From the NCBI GenBank assembly GCA_045545575.1, contig JAZQBE010000112.1, positions 1 to 64,000 of the forward strand: DNA of 64,000 nucleotides. The letters are read 5' to 3'. Position numbers and translations under genes: made by a program. The DNA comes from Shuttleworthia sp045545575. Lineage in GTDB: Bacteria; Bacillota; Clostridia; Lachnospirales; Lachnospiraceae. Positions 41,228-50,216 of the stretch are shown here, in pieces. The notes beneath the pieces were generated by a model. The model ran no database searches. It was not told the DNA's origin and saw only the letters and a program-made list of their open reading frames with translations. Every line of letters starts with the position of its first letter. Position 1 is the stretch's first letter.

Positions 41228-41266
41228 GCCACGGCGGACGAAGGAATAGAGGAAAGAAGGTTTCTC

Positions 41267-42217
41267 ATGGCGAAGGAAGTGCCGGTATATATCTTTACCG
41301 GGTTTATGGACAGCGGCAAAACGACGCTGATCCAGGAAACGCTGTTTGAAAACGAGTTCATGGGCGGCAGCCGGTTTCTGGTGATCGCCTGTGAAGACGG
41401 CGACGTGGAATACGACACCCAGAAGCTGGCGTCGATGGGCGGAGAGCTGGTCCGGATCGAGGAGAAGGCGGATTTCACCTATGAAAAGCTGGTGGAATAC
41501 AACGCCGTCTACGAACCGGCGGCGGTCTTTCTGGAGTACAACGGCACGTGGGAGGTCGGCCCGCTCTACGAGATGAAGCTGCCCGTCGGCTGGGTCATCG
41601 TGCAGTCCCTGGCGACGGTGGACGCGACGACCTTTGAGATGTACCAGCTGAACATGCGCGCCATGATCATGGAGCAGATCTTCAAGGCGGACGTGGTCAT
41701 CTTCAACCGCTGCAGCGACAGCACGCCGAAGGGCAAGTTCCGCGGCGCGGTGAAGCTGGTCAACCGGCCGGCCCAGATCGTCTACGAGCGGGCGGACGGC
41801 ACGATCGACGAGGATGACGGCGGCACATCGCTGGACCTGGACGCGCCTGTCATCGAGATTACGGACGCGGATTACGCGCTGTGGTTCGTGGACTGCATGG
41901 AGAACTACAAAAAATACGACGGCAAGACGGTGCATTTTACCGCGCTGGTCTACAATCCCAACGACGGAAAGCTGCGGAAGGACGTCTTCGTTCCCGGGCG
42001 GTTCGCCATGACCTGCTGTGTGCAGGATATCCAGTTCCTGGGAATGAAATGTCATTTCCAGAAGGCCGACGAGATCGAGCACAAGAGCTGGATCGACCTG
42101 ACGGCGAAGATCAAGGTCGAGTTCGCGAAGGAGTACCGCGGCAAGGGCCCGGTGCTGTATCCGGTGGAGATCAAACCGGCCGAACAGCCGGAGGATGAGC
42201 TGGTCTATTTCTCATAA
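41267..42217 (+). CDS. G3E GTPase fused to a DUF1980/YcgQ-like domain
   Basis: 316 residues. Residues 1-190 are a COG0523-like GTPase: Walker A TGFMDSGKTTL near 11 and a VIFNRCSDSTP base-recognition-type segment near 145. Unlike its neighbour it has no CxCC motif. Residues about 200-300 (ALWFVDCMENYKKYDGKTVHF, then FVPGRFAMTCCVQDIQFLG) resemble the C-terminal domain of the TIGR03943/DUF1980 permease subunit YcgQ, with its conserved MTCC. The fusion suggests that the GTPase acts on, or replaces part of, a metal permease system; no YcgR-type permease gene is adjacent. Operon with the preceding gene is likely. Confidence 0.72.
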   Translation: MAKEVPVYIFTGFMDSGKTTLIQETLFENEFMGGSRFLVIACEDGDVEYDTQKLASMGGELVRIEEKADFTYEKLVEYNAVYEPAAVFLEYNGTWEVGPLYEMKLPVGWVIVQSLATVDATTFEMYQLNMRAMIMEQIFKADVVIFNRCSDSTPKGKFRGAVKLVNRPAQIVYERADGTIDEDDGGTSLDLDAPVIEITDADYALWFVDCMENYKKYDGKTVHFTALVYNPNDGKLRKDVFVPGRFAMTCCVQDIQFLGMKCHFQKADEIEHKSWIDLTAKIKVEFAKEYRGKGPVLYPVEIKPAEQPEDELVYFS

Positions 42218-42248
42218 ACGCGTCAGAAGGAAAAGAGGAGAACGCCCC

Positions 42249-43733
42249 ATGAACATCGGTTTCGACAATGACAAATACCTGCAGATCCAGTCAGAGCACA
42301 TCCGCGACCGCATCAACAAGTTCGGCGGGAAGCTGTATCTGGAGTTCGGCGGAAAGCTGTTCGATGATTTTCACGCGTCGCGCGTGCTGCCGGGCTTTCA
42401 TCCGGATTCGAAAATCACGATGCTGACCGCGCTGCGCGACAAGGCGGAAATTGTCATTGTCATCAACGCGGACGACATTGAAAAGAACAAGGTCCGCGGC
42501 GATATCGGCATCACCTATGACGAGGACGTGCTCCGACTGGCCGACGCGTTTACGGGCAAGGGCCTCTATGTGGGCAGCGTCGTGCTGACCCGCTATGCCA
42601 AGCAGCCGTCGGCGGTTGCCTACGAGAAGAAGCTGCGCTCCCTGGGGCTGCATGTCTATCATCACTACTCCATTCCGGGCTATCCCGTTGATGTGCCCTT
42701 TATCGTCAGCGACGAGGGCTTCGGACGGAACGAATACATCGAGACGAGCCGTCCCCTTGTCGTCATCACCGCGCCGGGACCCGGCAGCGGCAAAATGGCC
42801 ACCTGCCTGTCCCAGCTCTATCATGAGAACAAGCGGGGCATTCAGGCGGGCTACGCCAAGTTCGAGACCTTCCCGGTGTGGAATCTGTCGCTGAACCATC
42901 CGGTGAACCTGGCCTACGAGGCGGCGACGGCGGACTTGAACGACGTCAATATGATCGACCCGTTCCACATGGAAGCCTACGGGGAGACCTCCGTCAACTA
43001 CAACCGCGACGTGGAAGTCTTTCCCGTGCTGCGCGGCATCTTTGAAAAGATCGCCGGCGAATCGCCCTACAAGTCGCCCACCGACATGGGCGTGAACATG
43101 GTGGGCTACTGCATCAGCGACGACGAAGCCTGCCGGGCGGCGGCGAACCAGGAGATCATCCGCCGGTATTATCACGCGCTCTGCGACAACCGCAAGGGCG
43201 TCGCCGGCGAGGAGCCCATGAAAAAGATCCAGCTGCTGATGGAGAAGGCGGGGATTTCCATCGCCGACCGCCTGCCTGTCAAGGCGGCAAATCTGCGCGC
43301 GGCGGAAACCGACGCGCCGGCGGCGGCCATCCAGATGGCAGACGGATCCATCCTGACCGGAAAGACCTCGTCCCTGCTCGGGGCGTCGAGCGCCATGCTC
43401 TTAAACGCGCTGAAGTATCTGGCCGGCATCGACGATTCCGTGGAGCTGATTTCGCCCACGATCATCGAGCCGATCATGAACATGAAGGTCAAGCACTTAG
43501 GCAGTGACGAAACGTCGCTTCTGCACCTCGACGAGCTGCTGATCGCGCTGGCCATCGAGGCGGTGACGGACGACAACGTCCGCCGCGCGGTGGAGCAGCT
43601 GTCGTCCTTAAAGGGACTGGAGGTGCATTCCTCCGTGATTCTTTCGCAGATCGACGAGGGTGTTTTCAAGCAGCTCGGCATCAACCTGACCTGTGAGCCG
43701 CAGTACGGAAACAAGAAGCTTTACCACAAATAA
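42249..43733 (+). CDS. DUF1846-family protein
   Basis: 494 residues, the usual length of this widely conserved Firmicutes/Actinobacteria family (PF08903). The start MNIGFDNDKYLQIQSEHIRDRINKFG and later TAPGPGSGKMATCLSQLYHEN (about 178-198) are typical; the latter resembles a phosphate-binding loop. Crystal structures exist for the family but its biochemical role is not established, to my knowledge. It follows the GTPase-DUF1980 gene by 31 bases and could belong to the same transcript. ATG 42249 with AAGAGGAG upstream; the frame is open further upstream but that part overlaps the previous gene. Confidence 0.88.
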   Translation: MNIGFDNDKYLQIQSEHIRDRINKFGGKLYLEFGGKLFDDFHASRVLPGFHPDSKITMLTALRDKAEIVIVINADDIEKNKVRGDIGITYDEDVLRLADAFTGKGLYVGSVVLTRYAKQPSAVAYEKKLRSLGLHVYHHYSIPGYPVDVPFIVSDEGFGRNEYIETSRPLVVITAPGPGSGKMATCLSQLYHENKRGIQAGYAKFETFPVWNLSLNHPVNLAYEAATADLNDVNMIDPFHMEAYGETSVNYNRDVEVFPVLRGIFEKIAGESPYKSPTDMGVNMVGYCISDDEACRAAANQEIIRRYYHALCDNRKGVAGEEPMKKIQLLMEKAGISIADRLPVKAANLRAAETDAPAAAIQMADGSILTGKTSSLLGASSAMLLNALKYLAGIDDSVELISPTIIEPIMNMKVKHLGSDETSLLHLDELLIALAIEAVTDDNVRRAVEQLSSLKGLEVHSSVILSQIDEGVFKQLGINLTCEPQYGNKKLYHK

Positions 43734-43750
43734 GAAAGCGGAATAAACCC

Positions 43751-45550
43751 ATGGAAATCAAAGAACGCATCGCCGCGCTGCGCGGCGTGATGGCCCGTGC
43801 GGGCGTGGATCTTTACGTGGTCCCCACCTCGGACTTTCATTCTTCCGAATATGTCGGCGCGCATTTTAAGGACCGGACCTTCATCACCGGCTTTACCGGC
43901 TCCGCCGGAACGGCAGTGATCGGCGCCGAAGAAGCCTGCCTCTGGGCCGATGGCCGCTATCACATCCAGGCCGCCGCGCAGATCGAAGGCACCGGGATCG
44001 TCCTCCAGAAGATGGGCACGAAGGACGTGCCGACGGTGGAGGAGTACCTGGAAAAGGCGCTGCCCGAGGGCGGCGTGATCGGCTTCGACGGCCGCTGCGT
44101 GACGATGCAGGAGGCCGAAGCCTACGCAGGAATCGCCGCGAAGAAGAACGGGTCCGTCCGGATGGACGCCAACCTGATCGACGCGGTCTGGACGGACCGC
44201 CCGGCCCTTCCGCAGACGGCGCTGTGGATTCTCGAAGAGCGCTATGCCGGAAAAACCGCCGCGGAAAAGCTGGCGGACGTGCGTGAACAGATGGAAGCGC
44301 ACGAAGCCGACGCGCATCTGCTGACCTCGCTGTACGACATCGCGTGGCTCTTAAACCTGCGCGCGGACGACATTCCGAACGTGCCGGTGTTTCTGTCCTA
44401 TGTGCTGCTGACGAAAACGTCGGCCGCGATCTACGTCTGCGAAGACGCGGTTTCCGACGAGGTGCGCGCGTATCTGGCGGACGCCGGTGTTTCGGTCCGG
44501 CCCTACGAGGCGGTGTACGAAGATCTGGCGGCGCTTTCGCCGGATCAGGTATCCGCGATCCTGCTCGACCCGAATATCGTCAACGCGCGTCTGGACGCGA
44601 CCATCGACGCCGGGATCCGCCGCGTCGAGGAGCCGAATCCCACGGAGCGGATGAAGGCCCAGAAGAACGCCGTCGAAATCAAAAACACGATCGAGGCGCA
44701 CATTCACGATGGCGTCGCGGTGACGAAATTCATCTACTGGCTGAAGAATGCCATCGGCCGCGAGGAGATCACGGAGATTTCCGCCTCCGACGTCCTCGAG
44801 GAGCTGCGCAGACAGCAGCCCGGCTTCCTGGATCTTTCCTTCGGCACCATCAGCGCCTATGGCGCGAACGCGGCGATGATGCATTATTCCGCGACGCCGG
44901 AGCACAACGCCGTCCTGAAGCCGGAGGGCTTCCTGCTGGTGGATTCCGGCGGCCATTATCTGACCGGCACGACGGACATCACCCGCACCATCGCCCTCGG
45001 TCCGCTGACGGAGAAGATGCGCGAGTATTACACCATCGTGCTCCGCTGCCATTTGCGCCTTCTGGCGGCCCATTTTATGGAGGGCTGCACGGGCGCGAAC
45101 CTGGATATTCTAGCGCGCGGCCCGGTCTGGGACCGCGGCCTTGACTACCGCTGCGGAACCGGCCACGGCGTCGGCCACATCCTGAACGTCCACGAGGGTC
45201 CCAACAGCATGCGCTGGAAGATCGCCGACCGGGGACGGGCCTGGCCGCTGGCGCCGGGCATGATCACGACGAACGAGCCCGGGCTGTATATCGAGGGCGA
45301 ATTCGGCATCCGCATTGAGAACGAAATGCTCTGCGTGGAGGCGGAGGAGACGGAATACGGAACGTTCCTGCGGCATGAATCCCTGACGGTGGCGCCGATC
45401 GATCTCGATCCCGTGATTCCGGAGATGCTGACGGCAGAGGAGAAAAACACCCTGAACGCCTACCACGCGTACGTGCGCGAGACCCTGTCACCGTATCTGA
45501 CCGACGAAGAGAAAACCTGGCTTCTGGAGGAAACAAGGGCGCTGTCATGA
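43751..45550 (+). CDS. Xaa-Pro aminopeptidase (M24B family)
   Basis: 599 residues: two creatinase-like N-terminal domains (about 1-310) and a pita-bread catalytic domain (about 315-530) as in the long eukaryotic/clostridial aminopeptidase P. Metal ligands are in VDSGGHYLTGTTDITRT (two Asp, near 398-410), GTGHGVGHILNVHEGP (His near 473), TTNEPGLYIEGE and GIRIENEMLC (two Glu, near 508-524). It removes N-terminal residues preceding proline; cytoplasmic. The last four bases overlap polA. Confidence 0.92.
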   Translation: MEIKERIAALRGVMARAGVDLYVVPTSDFHSSEYVGAHFKDRTFITGFTGSAGTAVIGAEEACLWADGRYHIQAAAQIEGTGIVLQKMGTKDVPTVEEYLEKALPEGGVIGFDGRCVTMQEAEAYAGIAAKKNGSVRMDANLIDAVWTDRPALPQTALWILEERYAGKTAAEKLADVREQMEAHEADAHLLTSLYDIAWLLNLRADDIPNVPVFLSYVLLTKTSAAIYVCEDAVSDEVRAYLADAGVSVRPYEAVYEDLAALSPDQVSAILLDPNIVNARLDATIDAGIRRVEEPNPTERMKAQKNAVEIKNTIEAHIHDGVAVTKFIYWLKNAIGREEITEISASDVLEELRRQQPGFLDLSFGTISAYGANAAMMHYSATPEHNAVLKPEGFLLVDSGGHYLTGTTDITRTIALGPLTEKMREYYTIVLRCHLRLLAAHFMEGCTGANLDILARGPVWDRGLDYRCGTGHGVGHILNVHEGPNSMRWKIADRGRAWPLAPGMITTNEPGLYIEGEFGIRIENEMLCVEAEETEYGTFLRHESLTVAPIDLDPVIPEMLTAEEKNTLNAYHAYVRETLSPYLTDEEKTWLLEETRALS

Positions 45551-48324
45551 ACAAGCTTCTTCTGATCGACGGCCACAGCATTTTAAACCGCGCGTTTTAC
45601 GGGCTTCCGGATCTGACGAACGCCGCCGGGCTGCACACCAACGCCGTCTACGGTTTTTTGAATATCCTGCTGAAGTTTCTGGAGACCGAGCAGCCGGACG
45701 GGCTGGCGGTGGCCTTTGACGTGCACGCGCCGACGTTCCGCCACGAGATGTACGCCGCCTACAAGGGCACGCGCAAGCCGATGCCCGAGGAACTGCGCCA
45801 GCAGGTGCCGATGACGAAGCAGATGCTGGCCGCCATGGACGTGCCGGTCATCGAACAGCCCGGCTACGAGGCGGACGACATCCTGGGAACGCTCGCGGCG
45901 AAGGCGGAGCGCGACGGCGCGGACGTCATCATCGTCTCCGGCGACCGGGATCTGCTGCAGCTGGCGACCGAGCATACGCGGATCTGCATTCCGAAGACAA
46001 AGGCCGGGGGTACGACGATCGAGCAGTATTACGCGGCGGACGTGCAGGCGGCCTATGACGTGACGCCGGCGGAATTCATCGACGTGAAGGCCCTCTGGGG
46101 CGATACGTCCGACAACATTCCCGGCGTGCCGGGCATCGGCGAAAAGACGGCGAAGGCCATCATCGCCCAGTATCACTCCGTGGAAAACGCCTATGCCCAC
46201 GCGGCGGAGGTGAAGCCGCCCCGGGCATCCGCGAACCTGCAGGAATACTATGACCAGGCGATTCTTTCCAAGACCCTCGCGACGATCTGCACGACGGCGC
46301 CGGTCAGTCTTGATCCGGAAGCGGCCGCGCTGAAAAACCTGTTTACGCCGGCCGCCTACGCCCTCTGCCGGGAGTGGGATTTTAAAAACCTGCTGACGCG
46401 TTTTGACGAAATGCAGGCGGCGCCGGGACAGGAAGAAGCACTGGAGTCGTCCTTTGAGGCGGTGTTTGACCGCGCGGCGGCGGACGCGTTTGTGGACGCC
46501 CTCTGCCGGTCGGACGCGGCGGATATCGGCGTCAGCATGGTGCTTTCGGGGCATTCGGCTGCCGAGACCGGCACGCCGGTGTACCTGGCGCTGTCGAATC
46601 AGGACCAGTCGCGCTATATTCCCTGCGCGGCGGACGAAGAACAGATCAAGGCCTGGCTTTTACAGCTTTCCCGCGCCGGAAAGCGTCTGTGCTTTGCGGA
46701 GCTGAAGCCGCACCTGGGGCTGCTGGCGCCGGACGCGGTCCGGACCGAAGGACCGGCAGACGTGCGGGTGTTCGACCTGTCGGTCGCGGCGTATCTGCTC
46801 TGGCCGCTGGCCGGCGAATATCCGACGGCGGACATCGCCAAAAACGCGCTGGGACGGACCATTCCGACCTGGCCGGACCTGTTCGGGAAACAGAAGCCGA
46901 AGGACGTCTGGACGCTGCCTGTCCGGAACGAGCAGATGCTTCTGCCGATTCCGGGGCTGGCGCCGGAAACGGAAGAGGCGGCATCCGCCGCCGATGCGGC
47001 GCAGAACGACCCGCTGTTTGAAAAGAAGCTGCGGTATGCCTGCTGGGAGGCGTGGGTCTGCGCAGCGGCGCCGGCGGCCCTCGAAGAACGGCTGGACAAA
47101 GAGGGCATGCGCGCGCTGTACCGTGACGTGGAGCTTCCGCTGGTTGCGACGCTTTACGGCATGGAGCAGGAGGGCATCGCCATCGACACGGCGGAACTGT
47201 CCGCCTACGGCGAGGCATTAAGCGGGCGGATCGAGGCCCTCGAGCAGGAAATCTATGACGACGCCGGGGAGACCTTCAACATCCAGTCCCCGAAGCAGCT
47301 CGGGGTGATCCTCTTTGAAAAGATGGGTCTGCCGGGCGGGAAAAAGACGAAGACCGGGTATTCGACCGCCGCCGACGTTCTTGAACAGCTGGCGCCCTTC
47401 GCGCCGGTTGTCGCGAAGATTCTCGAATACCGGCAGCTGACGAAACTGAAGTCCACCTACGCGGACGGTCTGCGCAGCTGCGTGGCGGCGGACGGCCGCA
47501 TTCACACGACGTTCATGCAGACGGTCACGGCCACCGGGCGCTTAAGCAGCACGGAGCCGAACCTGCAGAACATCCCGATCCGGATGGAGCTCGGCAAGCA
47601 GATCCGGCGCGTGTTCCACGCAAAGCCGGGATACGTGTTCGTGGATGCCGACTACTCGCAGATCGAGCTGCGTGTCCTCGCCCACATGTCCGGGGACGAA
47701 AACCTGATCGAAGCCTACCGCGAGAACCGGGACATTCACCGCTCGACGGCGGCGCGGGTGTTTCATGTTCCCTTTGACGAAGTGACGGAGCTGCAGCGGC
47801 GTAATGCCAAAGCGGTTAACTTCGGGATTGTCTACGGCATCAGCGCCTTCGGATTAAGCCAGGATCTGTCCATTTCCCGGTCGGAGGCCCAGGCCTATAT
47901 CGATGAGTATTTTGCCGCCTATCCGGGGCTGCACGCCTTCTTGAACGGCCTGGTGGAGAGCGCGAAGGAAAAGGGCTACGCCGAAACGCTGTACGGCCGC
48001 CGGCGCCCCGTGCCGGAGCTGAAAAACAGCAATTTCATGCAGCGCCAGTTCGGCGAACGCGTCGCCATGAACATGCCCATCCAGGGCACGGCCGCGGATA
48101 TCATCAAGATCGCAATGAATGCCGTCGACGCGCGGATCCGCCGGGAATGCGCCCGTTCCCGCCTGCTGCTGCAGGTGCACGACGAGCTTCTCGTGGAAGC
48201 CGCCGAAGAGGAAGCCGCGCTGGTCGCGGAGATCCTGCGCGAGGAGATGGGATCGGCCGCGAAGCTTCTCGTTCCGCTGGAGATTGACGTCCATTCCGGT
48301 GAAAACTGGTACGACGCGAAATAA
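45547..48324 (+). CDS. polA: DNA polymerase I
   Basis: 925 residues. An N-terminal 5'-3' exonuclease (about 1-290; LIDGHSILNRAFYGLP, GYEADDILGTLA, DVKALWGDTSDNIPGVPGIGEKTA), a central 3'-5' exonuclease fold (about 310-515) and the family A polymerase (about 530-925) with DADYSQIELRVLAH, RRNAKAVNFGIVYGIS (O helix) and LLLQVHDELLVEA. The central domain lacks the D-x-E metal ligands normally present at the start of motif I (here DIGVSMVL), so proofreading is probably lost, as in several Gram-positive PolI. It overlaps the aminopeptidase gene by four bases and is followed by coaE. Confidence 0.96.
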   Translation: MNKLLLIDGHSILNRAFYGLPDLTNAAGLHTNAVYGFLNILLKFLETEQPDGLAVAFDVHAPTFRHEMYAAYKGTRKPMPEELRQQVPMTKQMLAAMDVPVIEQPGYEADDILGTLAAKAERDGADVIIVSGDRDLLQLATEHTRICIPKTKAGGTTIEQYYAADVQAAYDVTPAEFIDVKALWGDTSDNIPGVPGIGEKTAKAIIAQYHSVENAYAHAAEVKPPRASANLQEYYDQAILSKTLATICTTAPVSLDPEAAALKNLFTPAAYALCREWDFKNLLTRFDEMQAAPGQEEALESSFEAVFDRAAADAFVDALCRSDAADIGVSMVLSGHSAAETGTPVYLALSNQDQSRYIPCAADEEQIKAWLLQLSRAGKRLCFAELKPHLGLLAPDAVRTEGPADVRVFDLSVAAYLLWPLAGEYPTADIAKNALGRTIPTWPDLFGKQKPKDVWTLPVRNEQMLLPIPGLAPETEEAASAADAAQNDPLFEKKLRYACWEAWVCAAAPAALEERLDKEGMRALYRDVELPLVATLYGMEQEGIAIDTAELSAYGEALSGRIEALEQEIYDDAGETFNIQSPKQLGVILFEKMGLPGGKKTKTGYSTAADVLEQLAPFAPVVAKILEYRQLTKLKSTYADGLRSCVAADGRIHTTFMQTVTATGRLSSTEPNLQNIPIRMELGKQIRRVFHAKPGYVFVDADYSQIELRVLAHMSGDENLIEAYRENRDIHRSTAARVFHVPFDEVTELQRRNAKAVNFGIVYGISAFGLSQDLSISRSEAQAYIDEYFAAYPGLHAFLNGLVESAKEKGYAETLYGRRRPVPELKNSNFMQRQFGERVAMNMPIQGTAADIIKIAMNAVDARIRRECARSRLLLQVHDELLVEAAEEEAALVAEILREEMGSAAKLLVPLEIDVHSGENWYDAK

Positions 48325-48334
48325 AGGAGCCGCC

Positions 48335-48976
48335 ATGTTCTTTCTTGGAATCACCGGGGGTGTCGGCGCCGGCAAAAGCGAGGTGCTGTCCATTCTCAGC
48401 GATGCCTACGGCGCGAAGGTGCTGTACGCCGACGAGATCGCAAAACAGCTGATGGAGCCCGGCACGCCGGTGTACGACCGTATCCGGGAGGCCTTTTCGG
48501 AATACGGCGTCTTCGGCGATGACGGATTGATCGACCGGCCGCGCATGGCTCAGGTGCTGTTCGCCGACGACGCGCTGCGCCGGCAGATGAACGCCATCGT
48601 CCATCCCGCCGTCCTCGAAGCCGCCCTCAAGGAGAAGGCCGCAGCCGAAGCGAAGGAAGCGAAAAAAGCTGCCGGCGGTCTGCTTGTGCTCGAAGCCGCG
48701 CTTCTGCTCGAAGCCGGCTACGACCGGTACTGCGACGAGGTGTGGTACGTGTATGCCCCGGAGGACGTGCGCTGGCAGCGGCTGGCGGCTTCCCGCGGAT
48801 ACAGCGACGAGCGCATCGGCCGGATGATGAAAAGCCAGCTGCCGGAAGAGGTCTTCCGAAGCCGCTGCACGGCCGTGATCGACAACGGCGGAACCATCGA
48901 AGAAACACGGGCGCAGATCGAGGCGCTGCTTGCCGAAAAGGGCATCCGGCCGAAGACGCGCAGAAGACGGAAATAA
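48335..48976 (+). CDS. coaE: Dephospho-CoA kinase
   Basis: 213 residues; last step of coenzyme A synthesis. P-loop ITGGVGAGKSEVLS near residue 6, DEIAKQLMEPGTPVYDRI near 34, VHPAVLEA near 90 and YAPEDVRWQRL near 138. ATG 48335 follows AAAGGAG and lies 10 bases after polA; the frame is open upstream but that portion is inside polA. The C-terminus is lysine/arginine-rich. polA-coaE adjacency is common in Firmicutes. Confidence 0.94.
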   Translation: MFFLGITGGVGAGKSEVLSILSDAYGAKVLYADEIAKQLMEPGTPVYDRIREAFSEYGVFGDDGLIDRPRMAQVLFADDALRRQMNAIVHPAVLEAALKEKAAAEAKEAKKAAGGLLVLEAALLLEAGYDRYCDEVWYVYAPEDVRWQRLAASRGYSDERIGRMMKSQLPEEVFRSRCTAVIDNGGTIEETRAQIEALLAEKGIRPKTRRRRK

Positions 48977-49026
48977 AGAAGAAGAACGGATCCGCGAGTT
49001 CCGGGTCCGGATGAGTAAACGAATCT

Positions 49027-49839
49027 ATGGAGTATTTCAGTATTGCCAGCGGAAGCTCGGGCAACTGCATCTGCATCGGGAGTGACCGGACGCATATCCT
49101 CGTGGACGCCGGCATCAGCGGCAAGCGCATCGAAGCCGGCTTAAACGACATGGACCTTTCGGCCCGGGACCTGTCCGCGGTTCTGATCACCCATGAACAC
49201 GCGGACCACATCAGCGGACTTGGCGTTCTGGCCCGCCGGTACGGGCTTCCGATTTACGCGACGCCGAAGACCCTCGACGCGATCATGATGTGCAAAAGCA
49301 TCGGAAGCATCGATCCGGGCCTGCTGCGGGAAGTGGTTCCCGACGAGGATTTTTCCATCGGCGACATTACCGTTTCGGCCATGCGCACGAAGCATGACGC
49401 GGCGGATCCCGTGGCCTACGTCACCCGCACGAAAAGCGATGCCGGCACAGAAAAGCGGATCGCCGTGGTCACCGACCTCGGCTGCTATGACGACTACATC
49501 CTGTCGCATCTGCAGAAGCTCGACGCCATCCTGTTAGAGGCGAATCACGATATCAACATGCTGCTGGCCGGCGGTTATCCGTACCCGCTGAAGCAGCGGA
49601 TTTTAGGGGATTTCGGCCACCTGTCGAACGAGCGGAGCGGGCAGCTTCTGTCCGACATCCTGCACGACGACATGAAGCATATTTTCCTCGGGCACCTGTC
49701 CCAGGAAAACAACGTCCCGGAGCTCGCGTACGAGACCGTGCGCCTGGAGGTGACGCTCGCGGACAACCCGTACCGGGGCAGCGATTTTCCGATCGAGATC
49801 GCAAAGCGCGGCGAGCCTTCGCGGCGGATCGAAATCTAG
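49027..49839 (+). CDS. MBL-fold metallo-hydrolase, YycJ/WalJ-like
   Basis: 270 residues. FSIASGSSGNCICIGSDRTHILVDAGISGKRIEAGL at the N-terminus and the metal motif THEHADHISGL near residue 56 match the YycJ (VicX/WalJ) branch of metallo-beta-lactamase-fold proteins. Later ligands are in MRTKHDA near 120, VTDLG near 149 and EANHD near 175. In Bacillus the homologue is encoded with the walRK two-component operon and is linked to DNA metabolism and cell-wall homeostasis; here no walRK genes are adjacent. The start is ATG 49027. Confidence 0.85.
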   Translation: MEYFSIASGSSGNCICIGSDRTHILVDAGISGKRIEAGLNDMDLSARDLSAVLITHEHADHISGLGVLARRYGLPIYATPKTLDAIMMCKSIGSIDPGLLREVVPDEDFSIGDITVSAMRTKHDAADPVAYVTRTKSDAGTEKRIAVVTDLGCYDDYILSHLQKLDAILLEANHDINMLLAGGYPYPLKQRILGDFGHLSNERSGQLLSDILHDDMKHIFLGHLSQENNVPELAYETVRLEVTLADNPYRGSDFPIEIAKRGEPSRRIEI

Positions 49840-49919
49840 CGGCCCATGATAACGGCCGGCTGTCCGGAGGCGGAACCCGCGTCCGAAAAAAACCGGTGAA
49901 CAGAAAGAGAGGAACCAGC

Positions 49920-50201
49920 ATGACCCAGCCTTCCCATGAAAAAGCCGTGATCACCGTCGTCGGCAAGGATACCGTCGGCATCATCGCCCGGGTCTGCACC
50001 TGGCTGGCCGGCGAACGCATCAACATTCTCGACATCTCGCAGACCATCGTCGGCGGATTTTTCAACATGATGATGATCGTCGACCTCTGCGGCGTGCCCG
50101 TCGGGACGGTACAGGAAGCCCTCGCGAAGATCGGAGAAGAGATCGGCGTGGACATCAAGTGCCAGAAGGAAGAGATCTTTGAGATGATGCACCGCATCTA
50201 G
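49920..50201 (+). CDS. ACT-domain protein, UPF0237 type
   Basis: 93 residues, a single ACT domain: KAVITVVGKDTVGIIARVCTWLAGERINILDISQTIVGGFF. ACT domains bind small molecules, often amino acids. The gene is followed 15 bases later by the UPF0210 gene; this pair is conserved across many bacteria and archaea and suggests a regulatory/catalytic partnership, unknown in detail. ATG 49920 has AGAGAGGAA upstream. Confidence 0.88.
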   Translation: MTQPSHEKAVITVVGKDTVGIIARVCTWLAGERINILDISQTIVGGFFNMMMIVDLCGVPVGTVQEALAKIGEEIGVDIKCQKEEIFEMMHRI

Positions 50202-50216
50202 TAAAGGAAGTCGTCT

